A stretch of 64,000 nucleotides of DNA, from the NCBI GenBank assembly GCA_938015805.1, contig CALLXF010000086.1:1-64000 (forward strand). Direction: 5' to 3'. This stretch comes from an uncultured Saprospiraceae bacterium (GTDB taxonomy: Bacteria > Bacteroidota > Bacteroidia > Chitinophagales > Saprospiraceae). Below, one piece after another: positions 9,469-17,673 of this stretch. Positions within the stretch are counted from its first letter, which is position 1. Each line of letters opens with the position of its first letter. The translations under genes were made by a program, and so were the position numbers. A model generated the notes under the pieces. That model was not told the DNA's origin and searched no databases. It worked only from the letters and a program-made list of their open reading frames with translations.

Positions 9469-11160
9469 TTGTCGATTAGAAAGAAACATATAATAGAAGA
9501 TGTTAAAGAATGGCCGATTTATAAAATCAGCCAAAATAGGCATCAGTTTGTTCAAGATATAAACGAGCATGTCTATGAGCAGCTCAGTAAAAATCATGCT
9601 TCAAATTTTGAGGCATTACTTGAAAAAACAGTTTATCTAGAAAAGATTCGAGTAAGGACTAATCCATGGAAAGTAGATCCACCAGATGAAGCAAAATATT
9701 GGAAAAGTGTTTCTCAAGAGATTAAAAAATCATCACTAGCAGAGGATAAGCAATACTTTAATCAGGAACTCGTAAAGCGGATCATAAATAGATACAGTGA
9801 GGAAATAGTGAGTTCGTTTAAAGTAAAGACTTATCGGTTTGCACTTGTTTTTTTAACCAAGTTATTCCGTCGAATACTTAATACATTTACTGGAAAAGGA
9901 AACCGATTTTACTGGGGAAGCAAAAAGGATTTATATAACAGGTTGCATATTACAGGAAATGTAGATGAGGCACGAGCGTTATTTGAGAAGGGAACTGTGG
10001 TTGTAGTTCCTACGCATTTTAGTAACCTTGATTCTGTTATGATGGGGTATATTTTAGATCGGATGGTAGGTTTTCCGTCGTTTGCTTATGCAGCTGGTTT
10101 AAATTTATTTGATTCGGAAATAACAGCTTATTTTATGAATCGTCTCGGAACTTACAGAGTTGATAGAAGGAAGAAAAATCCCATATACCTGGAGTGCCTC
10201 AAAGCAGTAACTAGCTTGTCTTTACAAAATGGAGTAAACAATATTTTTTTTCCAGGCGGAACTCGTTCTAGATCAGGAAGTATAGAAAAGAAATTAAAAC
10301 TAGGACTACTGGGGTCAGTCGTACAAGCTCAGCGGGCAAATTTTGAAAACGGCAAGGACGAAAAAGTATTTATAGTTCCTATTATTGCGGCTTATCCATT
10401 TGTACTAGAAGCTAAAAGCCTGATTAATAATTATCTCAGGTCTACAGGAAAGGAAAAATATATCCATTCTAGAGATGATCTTTCTATGTATAAAAAGACC
10501 TATAGGTTTATAAAAAACTTATTCGGAAAAGGATCAGAAATTTATCTTACTATAGGCGAGCCCATGGATGTCATGGGTAATAATGTTAACGAAAACGGAG
10601 AGAGTGTAGATGAGAGAGGATCGCTAATAAAGCTAAAAGATTATTTTTTATCCTCTGAAGGAGAAGTAGAAAATAATCCGCAAAGAGAATCTGTCTACAC
10701 AAAAATATTAGGCGAAAAAATCATAGATAATTTCTATAAGCACAATACGGTTTTATCATCTCATTTTATTGCTTTCTTGGCATTTCAGTATTTTCTAAAA
10801 ACTAACAGTGATCTGAGCCTTTATAATCTACTCAATGTAAAGGTAGAAAGTGTTTTAATTCCTCAGGAAGTTTTTAAATCGATCGTAGAGCAAGCAAGAA
10901 CATATTTAAATAAACTGGAAGAGAAAGGAGAGATAAGCTTAAGTAGTGATCTGCGACTAGAGACTGCGGAGTTGATAAAAAGTGGTGTTGCTAAAGTTGG
11001 TGTTTTTCATCCGCAAAAGACGCTCTATATGGACAAATATGGTAATATAAGAACAGAAGATTTAAAACTATTATATTATTATCATAATCGTATGGAAGGC
11101 TATGACTTAGAACAAAAAATAGATTGGTCGGTTATTAATACGGTTGACACCGAAATTTAA
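9469..11160 (+). CDS. Glycerol/lysophospholipid acyltransferase family protein, long form
   Basis: This is a PlsC/PlsB-superfamily acyltransferase, expected to esterify glycerol-3-phosphate or a lysophospholipid at the inner membrane. The acyltransferase core lies at about residues 170-330. Motif I is PTHFSNLDS (His and Asp in H-X4-D spacing). Motif III reads FFPGGTRSRSG, where the usual FPEGTRS Glu is Gly. At 563 aa it is twice the length of PlsC, with an N-terminal helical region (about 1-150) and a C-terminal extension, so it is closer in layout to PlsB. The start is TTG (MSIRKKH). It follows engB by 25 bases and precedes the exonuclease by 20. The exact substrate is not clear. Confidence 0.8.
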   Translation: MSIRKKHIIEDVKEWPIYKISQNRHQFVQDINEHVYEQLSKNHASNFEALLEKTVYLEKIRVRTNPWKVDPPDEAKYWKSVSQEIKKSSLAEDKQYFNQELVKRIINRYSEEIVSSFKVKTYRFALVFLTKLFRRILNTFTGKGNRFYWGSKKDLYNRLHITGNVDEARALFEKGTVVVVPTHFSNLDSVMMGYILDRMVGFPSFAYAAGLNLFDSEITAYFMNRLGTYRVDRRKKNPIYLECLKAVTSLSLQNGVNNIFFPGGTRSRSGSIEKKLKLGLLGSVVQAQRANFENGKDEKVFIVPIIAAYPFVLEAKSLINNYLRSTGKEKYIHSRDDLSMYKKTYRFIKNLFGKGSEIYLTIGEPMDVMGNNVNENGESVDERGSLIKLKDYFLSSEGEVENNPQRESVYTKILGEKIIDNFYKHNTVLSSHFIAFLAFQYFLKTNSDLSLYNLLNVKVESVLIPQEVFKSIVEQARTYLNKLEEKGEISLSSDLRLETAELIKSGVAKVGVFHPQKTLYMDKYGNIRTEDLKLLYYYHNRMEGYDLEQKIDWSVINTVDTEI

Positions 11161-11180
11161 AGGCTTAAAAGAAAGGCAAT

Positions 11181-11726
11181 TTGATATTTATTATTTACGA
11201 TTTAGAAGCGACATGTTGGAGAGGTAGACCACCTAAAGGTTATAATGAAATAATAGAAATCGGTGCCGTTAAAGTTAATCAGTATGGTGAAAAGCTGGGA
11301 CGATTTGAGCGGTTTATAAAACCCACCGTAAATCCTATACTCAGCGGATTTTGTAAACAACTGACTTCCATATCTCAGGAAAATGTAGATCAAGCACAAA
11401 CATTCCCTAGAGTGCTCAGAGATTTTAAAGATTGGATTTTTGAAGAAGGAGATGAATACCTGTTATGCAGTTGGGGCTCTTTTGACAAACAGTTTTTTAT
11501 AAATGACTGCAATCTACATAAACTAGAGCACGACTGGATCGATGATAGTTATATAGATATTAAGGGACAATATTCAGAGATTAAAAACCTTCCAAAGCAT
11601 AAAGGATTAAAAGCGGCGGTGAAATTAGAAGGCTTTGAATTTACAGGTGTTCACCATAGAGCGATCTCTGACGCAGAAAATTTAGCCAAAATATTCGTTA
11701 AATATGTTGACGAATGGATGTATTAG
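11181..11726 (+). CDS. 3'-5' exonuclease, DEDDh family (ERI1/DnaQ-like)
   Basis: A DEDDh exonuclease acting on nucleic acid 3' ends. The acidic residues can be placed: D and E in YDLEATC (residues 6-8), the second Asp in SWGSFDKQF (about 101), and His and the final Asp in HHRAISDAENLAKIF (about 157-163). The 181-aa single-domain form resembles ERI1-type exonucleases (RNA 3' trimming) more than the DNA polymerase epsilon subunit. The start is TTG. It is the last gene of the engB - acyltransferase - exonuclease group. RNA versus DNA substrate is not resolved. Confidence 0.87.
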   Translation: MIFIIYDLEATCWRGRPPKGYNEIIEIGAVKVNQYGEKLGRFERFIKPTVNPILSGFCKQLTSISQENVDQAQTFPRVLRDFKDWIFEEGDEYLLCSWGSFDKQFFINDCNLHKLEHDWIDDSYIDIKGQYSEIKNLPKHKGLKAAVKLEGFEFTGVHHRAISDAENLAKIFVKYVDEWMY

Positions 11727-11832
11727 TCGATAATTTTGGAATTTTTATAGATTCTGGTAACAGATTTGAAACGAAATACGTCATTTTTACATTACATAAG
11801 AACATAAAATATATTTAAATTAAACTGATACA

Positions 11833-12552
11833 ATGAAAAAAATATTCTTTTCGATTCTTTCGCTTTGTTTTGTTTTTACTGCCTCTATCAAAGCCCAAAA
11901 AACTTTAGATAAAGGTTACATAAAAATGGAAATTACGGATGTAAGTTCAGCTGACGAGCAGATGGCTGCTATGCTGGAAATGATGAAAGGTACACAAACA
12001 GAAATCTTTTTTGCTGATGGTAACCACATGTCGAAAATGGACATGATGGGAGGTATGGTAAAAATGCAAACCTTATTTCAGAAAGAAGGGGAGTCGATAG
12101 ACATGCTTTTTGATATGATGGGTCAAAAAATGCATATTGCAACAACGACTAAGGAAATGGAAGCTAAAAACGGTGACCAGAAAGACGCAATGGAAGGAAT
12201 GGAAATCGTTTATGACGAAGAAGATACTAAAGAGATCTTAGGTTATAAATGTGTAAAAGCAAAAGTGATGGATCCGAAAACAAAAAAAGCAATGGTAGAA
12301 ATGTATATCTCAAGAGAGATAAAAGCAGATTCTAAAATGCTACAGGGTATGCAGCATTTTGACCTGGAAGGATATCCTCTTGAGTTGATTATGAATCAGC
12401 CTCAGATGAGTTTAACACTCGCAACAGTAGAACTAAAAGAAGAAGTAGATACTAGTGTATTTAAGTTAAATACAGATGGATTTACAAAAATGACTTTTGA
12501 TGAATTCTCAGAAAAAATGGGAGCCATGGGAGGTGGAGGATTTGGATTTTAA
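11833..12552 (+). CDS. Secreted methionine-rich DUF4412-like protein
   Basis: A secreted protein of unknown role. It starts with a Sec signal peptide (MKKIFFSILSLCFVFTASIKAQ) and continues as a 215-residue domain resembling DUF4412, with KEILGYKCVKAKV in the second half, a motif common in this family and in GLPGLI proteins. It is strikingly rich in Met: 29 of 239 residues, many in MM, MxxM and DMMGGM clusters at about 48-130. The tail is Gly/Phe (GGGGFGF). It has its own terminator 20 bases downstream and looks monocistronic. Metal or oxidant binding by the Met clusters is conceivable but only a guess. Confidence 0.7.
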   Translation: MKKIFFSILSLCFVFTASIKAQKTLDKGYIKMEITDVSSADEQMAAMLEMMKGTQTEIFFADGNHMSKMDMMGGMVKMQTLFQKEGESIDMLFDMMGQKMHIATTTKEMEAKNGDQKDAMEGMEIVYDEEDTKEILGYKCVKAKVMDPKTKKAMVEMYISREIKADSKMLQGMQHFDLEGYPLELIMNQPQMSLTLATVELKEEVDTSVFKLNTDGFTKMTFDEFSEKMGAMGGGGFGF

Positions 12553-12572
12553 TCCAAATTAATAAAAGATAT

Positions 12573-12610
12573 AAAAGGGTAGTTTCTAAATTAGAGACTG
12601 CCCTTTTTTT
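12573..12610 (+). terminator. Intrinsic terminator of the 11833-12552 gene
   Basis: The hairpin AGGGTAGTTTCT / AGAGACTGCCCT pairs along its whole length, with two G-T pairs and loop AAATT, and is followed by seven T. It separates the DUF4412-like gene from the TonB receptor operon. Confidence 0.9.
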
Positions 12611-12691
12611 ATTTGTTTGAGCATTACTTTCACCATCTACATATAAACTTACAGTTCAACACATCCATACTACAGTCTACCATAAAGTCCT

Positions 12692-12721
12692 TTTGGTATA
12701 AGGGGAAATAACCCATTTTTG
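12692..12721 (+). promoter_or_regulatory. Promoter of the TonB receptor / two-component operon
   Basis: TTTG (12692-12695) is followed after 18 bases by CATTTTTG (12714-12721), one mismatch from TAnnTTTG. The receptor ATG is 20 bases downstream. This lies just after the upstream terminator, as expected for an operon promoter. Confidence 0.5.
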
Positions 12722-12741
12722 GATTATCAAATTATAGCCTT

Positions 12742-15147
12742 ATGAAAATCCAAATTATATTATCCATCGTAATTCTTTTAACAAGCAGTGCCTTACTAGC
12801 TCAAACCCAAACCCAAACCCAAATTGTAAAAGGACAAATCCTCGATCAACAATCAGAAACACCTCTAATAGGAGCAACGATCCAGCTGGTCTCTGAGACT
12901 TTATCTTTAGGAACATCATCAGATATAGATGGGTTTTTTGTTTTAGAAAATGTTCCATTTGGAAGACAAGAATTTACAGCTGAGTATCTCGGCTATGAGC
13001 TGGTATTTATTCCTAATGTAGAAGTGACAGCAGGTAAAGAAGTAGTTCTAGAAATAAAAATGCAAGAATCCTTAGTGCAACTAGAGGAAGTCGTTATTGT
13101 AGCCGCTATAGATAAAGATAGATCTCAAAACGAAATGGCAACAGTATCATCTCGTCAGTTTAGTATGGAGGAAGTAAATAGATACTCTGGAGGTCGTAGT
13201 GATGTGGCTAGACTTGCGGGGAATTTTGCAGGAGTCAGTACCGCAGATGATAGTCGTAATGATATTGTGATTAGAGGAAATAGTCCTACAGGTGTGCTAT
13301 GGAAATTAGAAGGAATTCCGATTCCATCCCCTAATCACTTTTCTACTATCGGAACGACTGGTGGACCTGTCAGTGCCCTGAATACTAATCTCCTAAAAAG
13401 TTCGGACTTTATGACCAGTGCTTTTGCTGCAGAATATGGCAACGCTCTTTCTGGTGTTTTTGATTTAGGGTTTAGAAATGGTAATAAGGATGAAACAGAA
13501 GTAACATTACAGATGGGGGGAGTAACAGGATTTGAAGGGATGTTAGAGGGGCCTCTCAGAGGTACCACTAATGGTAGCTATATTGTTTCTGGTAGGTATT
13601 CATCCGTGGGAATAGCGCAGTCACTAGGAGCCGATGTTGGAACTAATTCAGTTCCATATTACCAAGATGTATCTTTTAAATTTGACTTTGGGAAATCTAA
13701 ATTTGGAAACTTTTCTTTATTTGGAATAGGAGGGCTTAGTGATATAGAGTTTTTAAGAGAGGACGTAGATGAGACAGATTTATTTGCTGCAGACGATGAG
13801 GATGCTCGGGCCGATTCTAAATTTGGTGTATTAGGAATAAAGAATAATTATCTCCTAGGTGATAATGCTTATCTACGTACCGTCATTGCTGTTTCTGGAA
13901 CAGCTGTAGAGTTCTCACGAGATCGTTATTATAATATGGCTGAGGAAAACGAATTTAGTATGCCATTTGTGATAGGAGATAATGCACTGGTCAGGTACTC
14001 CGCAAGTACTTCTGTAAATAAGAAATTTAGTGCTCAGTTGACAACTAAAACAGGAATATTGACGGAAGTCTATAAAGCAAATCTCAGTTTTAAAAGTGCA
14101 GAATTAGGTATAGATGCTGATAATGATGGTGTTTTTGATCTAATCGATATTTATGATTTTACCGGAACAGCAGTAAATGTCGAACCTTATGTACAGACGC
14201 AATATAAGATCGATAGAAAGTGGACCCTAAATGGTGGCTTGCATTTGCAGTACAATAGTCTTAATGATGATCTGGTAATAGAGCCTCGAGCAGCAATAAA
14301 TTATGCAGTACACCCTAAGCATACTCTAAACGTAGGATATGGATTACATCATCAAAACCAACCCCTTCCGATACAGTTGTCAGAGAAAACAAGTAATAAC
14401 GGAATTCCGATTCTCGCAAACAAAGAACTAGGTTTTACTCGCAGTAATCATTTTGTTCTATCTCACGATTTTAGAGTAAATAATAGCTGGCGTACTAAGG
14501 TCGAATTATATTATCAATATATAGATAACGTTCCTGTAGAAAGAATAAGTAGTAGTTTTTCTATGCTTAATGTGGGGGCAGATTTTGGATTTCCAGTGGA
14601 CAAAAATGATCTTGTTAATAATGGGACTGGTAACAATAAAGGAGTAGAGTTAACCATAGAAAAGTTTTTTAACCAAGGGTACTATGTGCTTTTTACAGGC
14701 TCCATATTTGATTCTAAATACAAGGGAAGCGACGGGGTAGAGCGTAATACTGCTTTTAATAATCAGCGAGTTTTTAATGCTCTGATCGGTAAAGAGATTA
14801 CTTTAGGAAGGATGGCTCTTACGATGGATACTAAACTCACTTCTGCAGGAGGTAGATTTTATACTCCTGTAGATTTAGAAGCGTCTCTGATAAATCAGAT
14901 ACCAGTATTGGACGAAAGTCAAGCCTTCCAATCTCAATACGCTTCTTATTTTAGATGGGACGTAAAACTGGGATTTAAAATAAATAGTAAAAAGAGAAAA
15001 TTGTCTCATACCTTTTATTTAGATATCCAGAATATAACGGATAATCAAAATATTTTTAGATCTACTTATAATAGACAAACTAATGAGGTAAATGATGTAT
15101 ATCAGATAGGATTCTTTCCTAACTTCATGTACAAAGTAGAATTTTAG
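12742..15147 (+). CDS. TonB-dependent outer-membrane receptor with carboxypeptidase-regulatory domain
   Basis: An outer-membrane active transporter energised by TonB. After the signal peptide (ends ALLAQ) comes a CarboxypepD_reg-like domain (about 30-115: VKGQILDQQSETPLIGATIQLV), then a plug (about 125-235; NDIVIRGNSPTGVLWKLEGIPI) and a beta-barrel to the C-terminus, ending KVEF. The 801-aa length is normal for receptors without SusD partners, and no susD is adjacent. The mature N-terminus is encoded by a CCCAAA hexanucleotide tract (QTQTQTQ). Its stop overlaps the GTG of the histidine kinase by one base, so receptor and two-component genes are translationally coupled. Substrate unknown. Confidence 0.92.
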   Translation: MKIQIILSIVILLTSSALLAQTQTQTQIVKGQILDQQSETPLIGATIQLVSETLSLGTSSDIDGFFVLENVPFGRQEFTAEYLGYELVFIPNVEVTAGKEVVLEIKMQESLVQLEEVVIVAAIDKDRSQNEMATVSSRQFSMEEVNRYSGGRSDVARLAGNFAGVSTADDSRNDIVIRGNSPTGVLWKLEGIPIPSPNHFSTIGTTGGPVSALNTNLLKSSDFMTSAFAAEYGNALSGVFDLGFRNGNKDETEVTLQMGGVTGFEGMLEGPLRGTTNGSYIVSGRYSSVGIAQSLGADVGTNSVPYYQDVSFKFDFGKSKFGNFSLFGIGGLSDIEFLREDVDETDLFAADDEDARADSKFGVLGIKNNYLLGDNAYLRTVIAVSGTAVEFSRDRYYNMAEENEFSMPFVIGDNALVRYSASTSVNKKFSAQLTTKTGILTEVYKANLSFKSAELGIDADNDGVFDLIDIYDFTGTAVNVEPYVQTQYKIDRKWTLNGGLHLQYNSLNDDLVIEPRAAINYAVHPKHTLNVGYGLHHQNQPLPIQLSEKTSNNGIPILANKELGFTRSNHFVLSHDFRVNNSWRTKVELYYQYIDNVPVERISSSFSMLNVGADFGFPVDKNDLVNNGTGNNKGVELTIEKFFNQGYYVLFTGSIFDSKYKGSDGVERNTAFNNQRVFNALIGKEITLGRMALTMDTKLTSAGGRFYTPVDLEASLINQIPVLDESQAFQSQYASYFRWDVKLGFKINSKKRKLSHTFYLDIQNITDNQNIFRSTYNRQTNEVNDVYQIGFFPNFMYKVEF
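12802..12824 (+). repeat. Hexanucleotide tract (CAAACC)n in the receptor gene
   Basis: CAAACC is repeated almost four times and codes for Gln-Thr repeats directly after the signal-peptide cleavage site. Because the unit is six bases, copy-number changes lengthen or shorten the mature N-terminus without a frameshift. Confidence 0.75.
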
Positions 15148-16205
15148 TGATAAAAACAGATGCCTATTTAGGCTTTAACGACAGAGCTTTAATCTTATTT
15201 GGAGTTCCGATGATCAGTGTCGTAGTAACGATTATGATTTTTGGGAGTAATGCGTTTGCAAAAGAAACTTTACCCTGTTTTGGGGTTGCTCTGGTATATA
15301 CTTTCAGCTATTGGATGAGTTTTAGGCAAGTGCTTATAAATTATCACAGGGACTTTTCTGATTACAAATTTAATTCTAAAAGGTTATTATATATTTCGAT
15401 TAGACTTTTAGCCGTATTTGTTGTTGTAAAATTTTCAATAGGATTTTTGTTAGAGGTAGTTATGCCTAACCAAGTACAATACTATAATGCAAATAAACTA
15501 GCTCCTTATGTTGCGGAAATTTCTGAGATCATTTTGATCGCACTTGTATTTTTTGTGTATGAAGGAATATTTTATTTTAATAAATCCAGAGTCATAGAGA
15601 TAGAAAAAAATATGTTGGAAAAAGTTACAGCTGAACAAAAACTAAATACCCTGAAAAACCAGGTTAATCCTCATTTTCTATTTAATAGCCTAAATACACT
15701 CGTTACATTGATTCCAGAGGATGAGGATCAGGCGATTCAGTTTGTGCAAGAACTATCTAAAACTTACCGTACAATTTTAGAAGTGCGTGATGAGAAGCTT
15801 ATTACCTTGTCTAAGGAGTTAGAGGCTCTAGACTCTTATATCTATTTATTAAAAACTCGCTTTCAAGGAAAAATAGAAATTAAGAATAACATACCTGACG
15901 CATACTTGTCTGAGTTTGTACTTCCGATATCACTCCAGATACTTATAGAAAATGCAGTTAAGCATAATGTAGTTTCTAAAACTAAACCGCTGTACATAGA
16001 CATATACGTAGAAGACAATTTTCTGATTGTTAAAAATAATCTACAAAGAAAAAATCAAAAATTTGTTTCTACCAGAATAGGATTGACCAATATTACTTCC
16101 CGTTACCAGTTTATGACTGATCGTAAAGTAATGGTAGAAGAGACCATGGATTATTTTAAAGTAAGTCTTCCGATTATTAATAATGTAAAAACCATACATC
16201 AATAA
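15147..16205 (+). CDS. LytS-type sensor histidine kinase
   Basis: A membrane sensor kinase of the His_kinase (PF06580) family. The N-terminal 150 residues contain about four hydrophobic segments. The phosphoacceptor region is NQVNPHFLFNSLNTL (about residue 168-182), followed by the ATPase domain with N-box LQILIENAVKHNV and a G2-like GLTNITSRY. There is no periplasmic domain of note, so the signal may come from the membrane or a partner. The start is GTG overlapping the receptor stop (TAGTG), and the stop overlaps the regulator ATG (TAATG). Context indicates that it phosphorylates the LytTR regulator encoded next. Confidence 0.93.
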   Translation: MIKTDAYLGFNDRALILFGVPMISVVVTIMIFGSNAFAKETLPCFGVALVYTFSYWMSFRQVLINYHRDFSDYKFNSKRLLYISIRLLAVFVVVKFSIGFLLEVVMPNQVQYYNANKLAPYVAEISEIILIALVFFVYEGIFYFNKSRVIEIEKNMLEKVTAEQKLNTLKNQVNPHFLFNSLNTLVTLIPEDEDQAIQFVQELSKTYRTILEVRDEKLITLSKELEALDSYIYLLKTRFQGKIEIKNNIPDAYLSEFVLPISLQILIENAVKHNVVSKTKPLYIDIYVEDNFLIVKNNLQRKNQKFVSTRIGLTNITSRYQFMTDRKVMVEETMDYFKVSLPIINNVKTIHQ

Positions 16206-16966
16206 TGAAAATTTTAATTATCGAAGATGAACATTACGCAGCTAAGCGATTATCAGCAATGGTAAAAGAGAGTTATGCTGATGCCGAGATTTTAGAAGTT
16301 ATTGATAGTGTAGAAGAGTCTATTCTTTGGTTTAAGAATAACGAAGAACCAGATTTAGTTTTTATGGATATACAGCTTGCGGATGGTTTGAGCTTTACGA
16401 TTTTTGATGTGGTCCATTTTACTTGTCCCGTTATTTTTGTAACTGCTTTTGATGAGTATGCTATCGATGCGTTTAAATTAAATAGTGTGGATTATCTTCT
16501 AAAACCGATTGAGAAAGATAAGCTAGATAGTGCAGTTTCTAAATTTAAAAAGTTACATCATAAATCGAGTATTCCCCAGATAGATTGGTCTGCTTTAGGT
16601 CTTTCGCTTTACGCGAATAAAGAAAAGTACAAAAAGAGATTCTTAATAAAAACAGGTAAGTCCTATCAGTATATTGATGTAAGTGATATTGCATTATTGT
16701 ATTCCGAGGAGGGAGTAAGTTTTGCAATTAATAAAGAAAATAAGAGGTTTATTATAGATGCCACTTTAGATAAAATAGAAGAGACGATAGATCCGTCTGT
16801 CTTTTTTAGAATCAATAGAAGACATGTTATTCCAATATCACAGATAGAGAAAATACACCCATATTTAAACAGTAGACTAAAATTAGAATTAAAGCAATCT
16901 GTTAGTCAGGACTTAGTAGTAAGTCGAGAAAAAGTAAAAGATTTTAAAAAGTGGATCGATGAGTGA
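16205..16966 (+). CDS. LytTR family response regulator
   Basis: A DNA-binding response regulator. The receiver domain (about 1-120) has the acidic pair in IIEDEH, phosphoacceptor Asp55 in FMDIQLADG, the switch Thr in FVTAFDEY and the conserved Lys in YLLKPIEKDKL. A LytTR DNA-binding domain fills about 145-250 (KRFLIKTGKSYQYIDVSDIALLYSEEG...FFRINRRHVIPISQIEKI). It is coupled to the kinase by the TAATG overlap. A likely target is its own operon, including the TonB receptor; this is inferred from gene order only. A small ORF overlaps its last eight bases. Confidence 0.95.
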   Translation: MKILIIEDEHYAAKRLSAMVKESYADAEILEVIDSVEESILWFKNNEEPDLVFMDIQLADGLSFTIFDVVHFTCPVIFVTAFDEYAIDAFKLNSVDYLLKPIEKDKLDSAVSKFKKLHHKSSIPQIDWSALGLSLYANKEKYKKRFLIKTGKSYQYIDVSDIALLYSEEGVSFAINKENKRFIIDATLDKIEETIDPSVFFRINRRHVIPISQIEKIHPYLNSRLKLELKQSVSQDLVVSREKVKDFKKWIDE

Positions 16967-17051
16967 TGAGTCTTTTAATAAGAAAGATCGTTTGAAAAAT
17001 GTCTCCAATCTAATAGGTATTTATGACTATATAGAAGACAGAAAGAAATAA
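16959..17051 (+). CDS. Possible 30-aa microprotein overlapping the response-regulator stop
   Basis: A short ORF not in the track. ATG at 16959 overlaps the end of the regulator gene (GATGAGTGATGAG), the geometry used for translational coupling in the two upstream junctions. It encodes MSDESFNKKDRLKNVSNLIGIYDYIEDRKK, a charged peptide with one amphipathic segment. No family is recognised. The coupling supports translation, but an ORF this short can occur by chance. Confidence 0.35.
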   Translation: MSDESFNKKDRLKNVSNLIGIYDYIEDRKK

Positions 17052-17117
17052 TTTGAATTTTAATAATCTTTGGAAAATGATTTCTTAATTAAATTATCTC
17101 TTGTGTACTAAATAAAA

Positions 17118-17151
17118 GAAGCCCCAGATATCTAACATTACCTAGGGCTTC
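17118..17151 (-). terminator. Terminator-like hairpin reading on the minus strand
   Basis: GAAGCCC (17118-17124) pairs with GGGCTTC (17145-17151). On the minus strand the stem is followed by TTTTATTT, on the plus strand by no T run. The nearest minus-strand gene ends 520 bases upstream (17674), so it ends either a long 3' UTR or an unseen small RNA. Confidence 0.55.
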
Positions 17152-17567
17152 ACAAAACCTACTTAAATAATATAACCAAGTAATAAATCCCTAACATGTA
17201 AATGTTCTCAAAAAATAGTGGTTTTTTGCTTATTACCTTGTATTAAAATCTGTAGATTAAAAACTTGTTTAGCTGCTTGTAGTTCTTTTATAAGTGCGGT
17301 TTATGATAAACTTGCATTCAAGAATATCCTGCGAACTACATTCAATAGTAGGCCATTTTTAGAGTATTTAGGTAAAATGTTTCCATAAAAAATGGTGAAC
17401 GTGTCGATATTCGCTATGAGCGTGTCGTGAAAAACAACACTTTATCAAATAACGGTTAAAACTACATCTTTTCAGTAAGCGTAAGAGGGTGTTTTATGTT
17501 TAGAAATAGTGGTAAAAGTAATGCTCTCAAAGAATATAAATTACAGCATAATTTGTTAAAACTAACT

Positions 17568-17638
17568 AGATGGATTTAGCCATTTATATCCTATTTACTG
17601 GTCCTTTTAGCTAATTAGTAATCTTGCTAAATCTATCT
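17568..17638. repeat. Long inverted repeat, 13-bp stem
   Basis: AGATGGATTTAGC (17568-17580) pairs with GCTAAATCTATCT (17626-17638) over all 13 positions with one G-T pair. The intervening 45 bases are AT-rich. It begins 36 bases downstream of the adhesin stop codon and has no T tail, so it is not a standard terminator. Confidence 0.6.
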
Positions 17639-17673
17639 GTTCAGAATCATTTTGAAGCTTTAAAACTTTACCT

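Larger units (their letters stand above)
17052..17673. other. 620-bp gap with hairpins and no clear gene
   Basis: I see no plausible protein gene and no tRNA here. It contains a terminator-type hairpin for minus-strand transcripts (17118-17151), an A/T hairpin CAAAAAA-tagtgg-TTTTTTG (17209-17228), two copies of CGTGTCG 22 bases apart (near 17399 and 17421), and a long 13-bp stem (17568-17638). Together these suggest a structured 3' region of the adhesin transcript or a small RNA. Confidence 0.5.

Noticed and set aside
12802-12824. Phase-variable on/off switching of the receptor by the CAAACC tract
   Set aside because: Each unit is six bases, so copy-number change does not shift the reading frame.
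17209-17228. CAAAAAA / TTTTTTG hairpin as a terminator
   Set aside because: The stem lacks G/C pairs apart from the outer one, so it is unlikely to terminate; kept only as part of the gap description.
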